A stretch of DNA of 64,000 nucleotides from Cheilinus undulatus. Lineage: Eukaryota; Chordata; Actinopteri; Labriformes; Labridae. The notes under the pieces were generated by a model. It did not search any database. It had not been told where the DNA came from and saw only the letters and a program-made list of their open reading frames with translations. Location of the stretch: positions 38,896,151 to 38,960,150 of the forward strand of contig NC_054877.1 in the NCBI RefSeq assembly GCF_018320785.1, written 5' to 3'. The translations under genes and the position numbers were made by a program. Positions 58,324 through 64,000 of the stretch are shown piece by piece (positions within the stretch are counted from its first letter, which is position 1; every line of letters begins with the position of its first letter).

Positions 58324-59395
58324 AAGTGCCTATAAGAAGTATTCACCCCCTTGGATGTTTTACCAATTTATTGATTTTATAAATTTGTCAATTTAATTGT
58401 CTTTTTTGACAACAGAAAATCACAAAAATGTCATAAAGGTCAAAGTGAAAACAGATTTCTACAAAGTAATTTCAATTAAAAATATGTAATGTAAAATAAG
58501 TGAGTGCATAAATATTCACCACCTTTAAGTCAATATTTAGTAGATTCACCTTTGGCTGCAATCACAGCACTGAGTCTGTGTGGATCAGTCCCAGTCCTAA
58601 ACTGCAATTTTACTCCATTCTTCTTTACAAAACTGCTCAAGCTCTGTCAGTTTGCACAGGGATTTGGCATGAACAGACCTCTTCAATTCCAGCCACAACT
58701 TCTCTTTTGGATTGAGGTCTGTGCTTTGACTCCACAACATTCACCCTGTCTATAACATTTCTGTGCAGGTTTCACTGTAGGCTTTAGGTCACTGTCTTGC
58801 TGGAGAATAAGTCTTCTCCCAAGTTCTCTTGCAGACTGAATAAGATTGTCCTCCAGGACTTTCCTATATTTTGCTGAATTTATTTTACCCCCTATTTTTA
58901 CAAGCCTTTCAGGGCTAGCTGCTGAGAAGCATCCCCACAGCATGATGCTGCCACCACTGTGCTTCACAGTGGGTATGGTGTGTCTTGTCTGATGGCCAAA
59001 AAGCACCATTTTGGTCTCATCCAAAGTATTTTTTGGATCCATCCCAACTTATACTTTTCAATCACCTTTTCTCTGAGCTGCTTGGAGTGTTCTTTTGTCT
59101 TCATGGTGTAATAGTAGCCAGGAACACTGATTAACCAGTGGCTGGACCTTCCAGACACAGGTGTCTTTATGCTACAATAACATGAGACACATTCACTGCA
59201 CTCAGGTGATCTACATTTCACTAATTGTGAGCCTTCTAATACCGATTGGCTGGACCTCTGTTGAATTAGGTCAGTCACTTTGACATTTGTATTTTTTTTG
59301 GTAAAAAAGCCAAATTGTATTGACTGTTACTGATTTAGAAAATAAATAAAAGTTTAAAACATCCAAGGGGATGAATACTTTTTTTATAGGCACTG
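58324..59395 (-). mobile_element. Tc1-like element, family D copy 2, with both termini and internal deletion
   Basis: The inverted ends start AGTGCCTATAAGAAGTATTC on the left and read TTTTTTATAGGCACTG on the right, with CCCCTTGGATGTTTT inside both. TA flanks each side (58,322-58,323 and 59,396-59,397), the Tc1 duplication. On the minus strand the transposase begins MKTKEHSKQLREKVIEKYKLG and then jumps into the DETK region, so most of the DNA-binding domain is deleted. Downstream blocks are GHQTRHTIPTVKHSGGSIMLWGCFSAA and LILQQDSDLKPT, where QQDNDxKHT has become QQDSDLKPT. Non-autonomous, 1,072 bases. Confidence 0.88.
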
Positions 59396-60599
59396 TACAA
59401 CTTCATTAATTAATCACTTAAATCTTGTAAAATTTCGACTTAAATGTCAGAATTTATTTTTTTTTCATAAATGTATGACATAAATCTTTTCATAATATGA
59501 ATTTGTCTAAAAATCTTCCTTTATTTAATGTGGCCCTATTAGGGTTCACATTGTACCCTCCTAAAGCAGTGGAACTCTTTTTCTCTAATAATAAGTTCAT
59601 AAGCCCAGGACTTCTGGTTTGGGAAGGTGAAGTATTTTACATAATTGTTATTTCATGACCAAATAAAGATCAGTTCGTGAAGCTAGTTAACCATGCTGGC
59701 TGTGTGTCTTTTCAATTGAACATGCAGGAGAGTGTCATAGATGAGCTCAGCTAACTCTCAGAAGTAAAACAAAAGTGTTATTCCCAAATTGTCCATCCAC
59801 CCTCCAGATGTACATATGCAATGCTCAGTGGAGCTTCCAGTAATTTAACACATTCATGTGAAGTCTTCTGATTTCCTGACACATCCCATAATCATGACCT
59901 GCAGCGACCATCATGCATGCATTGTTAGGACTGTGTATAATTTCTCCATGCTCTTCCTGTTATAGCTTCACTGTGTCTCAGTCTAACCCATGCTGATGAT
60001 AAGAATAAAGCAAATATAACTGTGTTTTATAAAAACTTATTCAATCAGGTTTTCAAATTGTAAACTGCCGTGTGACTGTAAAGTGACTCACCTGCACCGA
60101 CACTGTGTGAACCCTGCTGTCAGACGTCAGCATGTAGACATACTGCAGGTGCATGACTCATAAATGTGTAGGTGTTTGTCCGGTTGATTATTTTCTACCC
60201 AATGTGTCAAAATAAAATAACTGATCACAGTGAGACAGGTAGTATTTTTTGTATTATTGTAATTCTGCTTTTTCGACAACAGGTGGCCCTTTTTAATCAA
60301 ACTTTACAGGACATGCATGACAGAATCTACAGCAGCTTGTTTATCTCAATTTGAGTACGTATTATCAATATTTCACAAAAATAATTTGAAAAACAGAGTA
60401 TAAAGTATAAGTTTAAAGTTAGTAAGCAAACTTGGTTGACTGTTGTAGCTTTTCACACAAGTCCTGAAACTGTTCCTGTTCCTTGTATTTTTTCCTCTTA
60501 TTCATCAAACTTTTCCATATTAACAATTGTTTCTAGAATATGAAGCACTGAAATACTCTGTCCTCTGTTCGCTAGGGTGTGTATGCTGCTGATTATGCA
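59396..60599. other. No gene recognised downstream of pkia
   Basis: Contains AATAAA signals at 59,662 and near 60,006 that could serve a longer pkia transcript. No coding motif or repeat family seen. Confidence 0.45.
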
Positions 60600-60844
60600 A
60601 ATAATCATTAAACAATAGCAGCAGGAAGTTTCAGTAAGACAGAAAAGTCCCCGACTGGTTTCTCCAAGTTCCTCTTTCTGGCTGGCAGAGTGTGACAGTC
60701 CATTGTCGACCGTCTGACCTACTTGTCAGGAAGAGCACCGGCAGACATCTCGTCTGTCATCAATCTGATTAGAAAAGAAGAAGAAATCTGAGGAGTACAA
60801 CAGTGGATGAACTGTTTCTTTAACCGGGGACACAAACCGAGAGA
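60600..60844 (+). other. Candidate 5' exon of an unidentified downstream gene
   Basis: A CpG-enriched stretch (GTCGACCGTC, CACCGGC, AACCGGGG, then CGGCGTCGTC just after the donor) ends at a good donor, CGAGAG|GTGAGC, with the intron starting at 60,845. It has no long frame, as expected of a non-coding first exon. It lies about 3 kb past the pkia polyadenylation signal on the same strand. In tetrapods the gene after PKIA is ZC2HC1A, but nothing here identifies the gene. Confidence 0.3.
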
Positions 60845-61480
60845 GGTGAGCATTAACACGACACATCACGGCGTCGTCACAGCCTAGTCATACTCAAATA
60901 CTGATGCAGAGGAGGAAAAAAGATGTTTAAGCTTATTATTGAAAAGTCAAATGAAGGAAAATACTGGATCACCTGTAGCTTTCATTAAATTTTTTGTATT
61001 TAAATTTTTGCTACAACAGTTTAGGCCAGTTATTTACCACATAAGCTGGAAAAATTGACTAATAGGTAGCAACAAAAATGGCATATTCAAGAGATTATAA
61101 AATGAGTAAACACTGGTTAACCAGGGAACAAATCAACTGCTGTTAAACCTACAACAACAGCATGAATGAGGGATACAGTGTGTAATATCGAGCCCAGTAG
61201 CACTTCACAGCCAACAAACTTGGCCAAAATGGAACATAATGTCTATAAGAAGGCCAGTCTAAATTATTGTTCAATCACCTGAATATATAAAATTGTTGCA
61301 TTATTATTTGGTCCCTGTAGAAACATGCACGATGCAAACATTCTATCACATGATGGCGTGAGTCAAAAACTTATGGATTAACATGGTATAATTGCTTCAC
61401 AAAAGAGTATAGTCTGCACTAAAAGCAGCTAATGATTTAATAAATTTATCAAATTAAAGAGTGACTCAGTAATTTATAGA
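60845..61480. other. No gene recognised
   Basis: AT-rich, possibly intronic if the candidate exon ending at 60,844 is real. Confidence 0.35.
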
Positions 61481-61539
61481 TTAACCCTGTAATTTCTACT
61501 CTGTAGTGTTTAAAAACAATAAAGTAACTTTTGATATAA

Positions 61540-61980
61540 TTCAAGAAGTTGTTATAATATCTGCAAAATTTAAAAGATGCAAAATATTTTTTTTACAATA
61601 TCTGCAAAAAGTTACAGATGCAAAATGAAAAAGTTATGACAATATCTGCACACTAGTTATAGATGCAAAATAAAAACAAATACAAAATGTTTAAAAATGT
61701 ACAGATGCAAAATATAAACCTACAATATGTATAAAAAGTTACAGATGCAAAATAAAAAAGTTAGAGATGCAAAAACAGACAAACAAACAAACAAACAAGT
61801 TATTAAAATCTGCACAAAGAGTTAGAGATGCAAAATGCAAAAAGTTATGAAAATGTGTGCAAAAAGTTATGAATGCCAAATGCTTCAACCTGTTTTAATA
61901 TACAGTGAAAGTTAGGTATGCAAAATACAAGTTATTACAATAAGTGCAAGAAGTTGCAGATGCAAAATGTTACACATTTT
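61540..61980. repeat. Degenerate minisatellite (AAAAGTTACAGATGCAAAAT units)
   Basis: At least ten occurrences of GTTA(C/T)AGATGCAAAAT or GTTAGAGATGCAAAA, alternating with AAGTTAT(T/G)ACAATATCTGC, at a spacing of about 40 bases that shortens in places. A (CAAA)n stretch sits at 61,779-61,797. Confidence 0.8.
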
Positions 61981-62284
61981 TTCAATCTAAGCAGCATTTT
62001 GTTTATTCATGGACTTGTTCTTACATTAAGAGTTTTTATTACATTTTTGTTGTAACATTATGCACCGTGTTACATTATGGGTAATAATTAAGTATGGTTC
62101 ATATTTGATGATCAAGTGATAAATTATGAGGAGTTTCTCACAACCCATTATCTAATGGTTTACTCCTCCACATTCCTTCATAAAAAATGATTGAGGTCAT
62201 TATGTAACACAATACCCAGTGAATTTAATGGAAAGTGAATTGGCATGTTGATAATTATTAACTGTTATCACTGTTGTTAACTAG

Positions 62285-62710
62285 CAGTTAGGTACTCATT
62301 TGTTACCAGGTGACTATGCCAACTTCAGCGTAGATTGTAAAGCAGGTAGTTAAAAATTTGTTTTCTAGTGGCTAACTCGCAGTTAGTTATTTATTTTCCT
62401 GGTAAATTATTTTCCTAGATTACTGGCAGTAAGGTGCTTATCTGTTTTCTGTTTTGTTATCTTAATTTTCTGTTTCTTTGTTAACTCATTTGTTTCATGG
62501 TTTCCTGGCTTAACAGTCAGTTATTCATTTTTCCTGTTTTTATCAGAAGTTAGTTACTGATTTAATCCATGTTGACCAGCAGTTAGTTGCTTAATTGTTT
62601 CCTGGTTTAGTAGCCGTTAGTCACTTATTTATGGTTAGCAGTACTCATTCATTACCTGGTAACTTAGTTATTAGTTTCTCATTTGTTACCTGGTGACTGT
62701 AACAGCTGTT
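62285..62710. repeat. Degenerate minisatellite (AGCAGTTAGTTACTCATTTGTT units)
   Basis: Repeats of CAGTTAG(T/G)TA, CTCATTTGTT and TTTCCTGGTTTA/TTACCTGGTAAC alternate every ~45-50 bases for about nine diverged units. Different unit from the array 300 bases upstream. Confidence 0.75.
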
Positions 62711-63048
62711 GTGTTCCTTACTACCAATTTTTCTGTAGTTTATTCTAATAGTTTATGGAGTGTTAGGTACCAAATTTGAACACTTTAACAAACACCTTCA
62801 AACATAATTCTAGAGTGTTAGAAATATGCAGATTAACTTCATGTGGCATCTATTAAATTAATAATGTAACCTGATACGTCTGTTAGTTTCATCAGTGGAT
62901 GTCATCCCCATCTCTCCTGTCTTTCTTCACCTTTAATGTCGTCACCACTCCAGTCTGTGTTCACTGGTAAAAGAGGAAGTTGGTTTGTTAGTTGCAGCAT
63001 ATCCATTGAGTGCATGTGCGTGTGCATGTGTGCTCCTAATCTGTTCAG

Positions 63049-63202
63049 ACCCTTGGCTTCCGGCTGTTTGCTGACTGTCAAGTTAAAAATACAACAGAGG
63101 CACTGAACCGGTGAAGAACAGAGCCAGAAACAAACCGCCCAACAGTTGGTTTATTCTCCAACACCGCCACGCTTTACAAAAACATCAGACATAGCAAATA
63201 TG
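63049..63202 (+). other. Candidate exon ending exactly in an ATG before a donor
   Basis: A plausible acceptor (TCCTAATCTGTTCAG, last base 63,048) precedes a stretch ending AGCAAATATG|GTAGGTGTG. If the donor at 63,203 is used, the exon's last three bases are an initiation codon and coding would begin in the next exon, outside the window. It could be joined to the candidate exon ending at 60,844, or be its own first exon. Only the splice-site matches support it. Confidence 0.25.
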
Positions 63203-64000
63203 GTAGGTGTGAGCTGCATGTTGTGTTGACTTGTGAATCTTAACAAAAACATCGCGAACACCCCCTTTTTAGGACTTAGCAGACTTGTAGTTTTACTTTG
63301 GCTGCTTGAACCATTAAGTATACAAATAAGTCTTGTCCAAATACTCTAAGTCAGTTCAGGCCTCTGCAAACTTTTACCTCATCATTTTGGGTAAAAAAGG
63401 TATTGCAAAGGTGTGGCAAGATTTAGCTTTTAGACTTAAAGACAGCCCCGTAATACAGCTCACCTTAATTGGACCCTTGTATATACTTTTTAATAAGTGT
63501 AATAAGTCAGCTCCTCCTCTCTCAGAAGAAAGAGAGAGCAACAGCACTGCGCACAGAAAATGACTGAGAAATGACAAAGAAGAATGGGCTGATCATCTGT
63601 CCTGACAGTATTTCTCAGTTTACCAGTGAAGACTGTAAACAGCACTGTACACTTGAGTGTTTTAATGGACCAATGCTGTCTCATATGTAGGACTCTAACA
63701 TGCGCAACATGCACATGGATCAGCTGGTCAGCTACGATCATCACTGTTCTCTTTATTATAAACTCTAAACTTATCAGAGACACGTCTATTGGAAACATGA
63801 CTTTAAAGTGTCAGTTGGATTATAAGCTACTGAGAATCCATTTTGCTCAGCATTTAAATAAATAATAAATTACAAAATTTAAGCAGACTGGGATTTTCAA
63901 AAGACTCAGGATCTTGCACATTGATGGCACACTAAGTTTATCAGAGATTATGATAACACAGTTAAATAGCATAGCAGATGATTCATGCGTTTCGAATGAT
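63203..64000. other. No exon recognised at the right edge
   Basis: Short frames on both strands at 63.3-63.87 kb lack motifs. If the ATG-ending exon at 63,202 is real, this is the start of its intron. Confidence 0.35.

Overview
The window looks like nuclear DNA from a ray-finned fish, probably a percomorph. It is AT-rich, has GT-AG introns and no bacterial-style gene density. It is crowded with the Tc1/mariner copies, hAT-type miniature elements, a PIF/Harbinger-like element, LINE fragments and microsatellites typical of teleost genomes. No rRNA, tRNA, CRISPR array, operon or bacterial mobile element was seen.

Only one protein-coding gene can be named. It is a cAMP-dependent protein kinase inhibitor of the alpha type (pkia), on the + strand. 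A CpG-rich promoter with two inverted CCAAT boxes lies at about 52.9-53.3 kb. A non-coding first exon ends at the donor at 53,318/53,319. The first coding exon is 54,543-54,705 (splice acceptor at 54,514/54,515), and the last coding exon is 57,051-57,124. Splicing gives 78 residues with an intact pseudosubstrate site and nuclear export signal. An upstream ATG 11 bases before the pkia start opens a second frame that, after splicing, runs through the whole pkia coding sequence.

Two weaker exon candidates downstream (about 60.65-60.84 kb and 63.05-63.20 kb) may be the 5' end of the next gene on the + strand. A CpG-rich stretch at 33.9-34.35 kb may be another promoter, possibly a distal first exon of pkia or of an upstream gene.

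The remaining ~53 kb to the left is intergenic and dominated by nested repeats. Layout:
0-0.46 kb, hAT element; 2.6-3.1 kb, internally deleted mariner-type transposase (-); 3.5-4.6, 8.05-9.4 and 15.66-16.94 kb, three copies of one Tc1 family, the second split by a hAT element; 10.54 kb, TTAA-type terminus; 11.8-12.83, 43.14-44.7 and 46.2-47.6 kb, a second Tc1 family, one copy split by a LINE; 14.4-15.0 kb, trinucleotide microsatellite block; 17.4 kb, RFX-type site cluster; 18.6-19.1, 20.9-21.7, 28.1-28.7, 31.0-31.6, 35.2-36.0 and 51.3-51.6 kb, degenerate minisatellites, several inside hAT elements; 23.2-23.7 kb, Tc1 fragment; 32.05-32.56 kb, Harbinger-like element; 34.8-41.1 kb, an AGCT-rich satellite array broken by at least four younger insertions; 47.9-50.15 kb, a third Tc1 family; 50.4-50.8 kb, LINE fragment; 56.2-56.8 and 58.3-59.4 kb, a fourth Tc1 family, once in pkia intron 2 and once just downstream of pkia.

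No complete transposase was found, so every element here looks non-autonomous or dead. Target-site duplications read directly from the sequence support five of the hAT insertions, one Harbinger insertion, one Tc1 insertion and one element with TG...CA ends.
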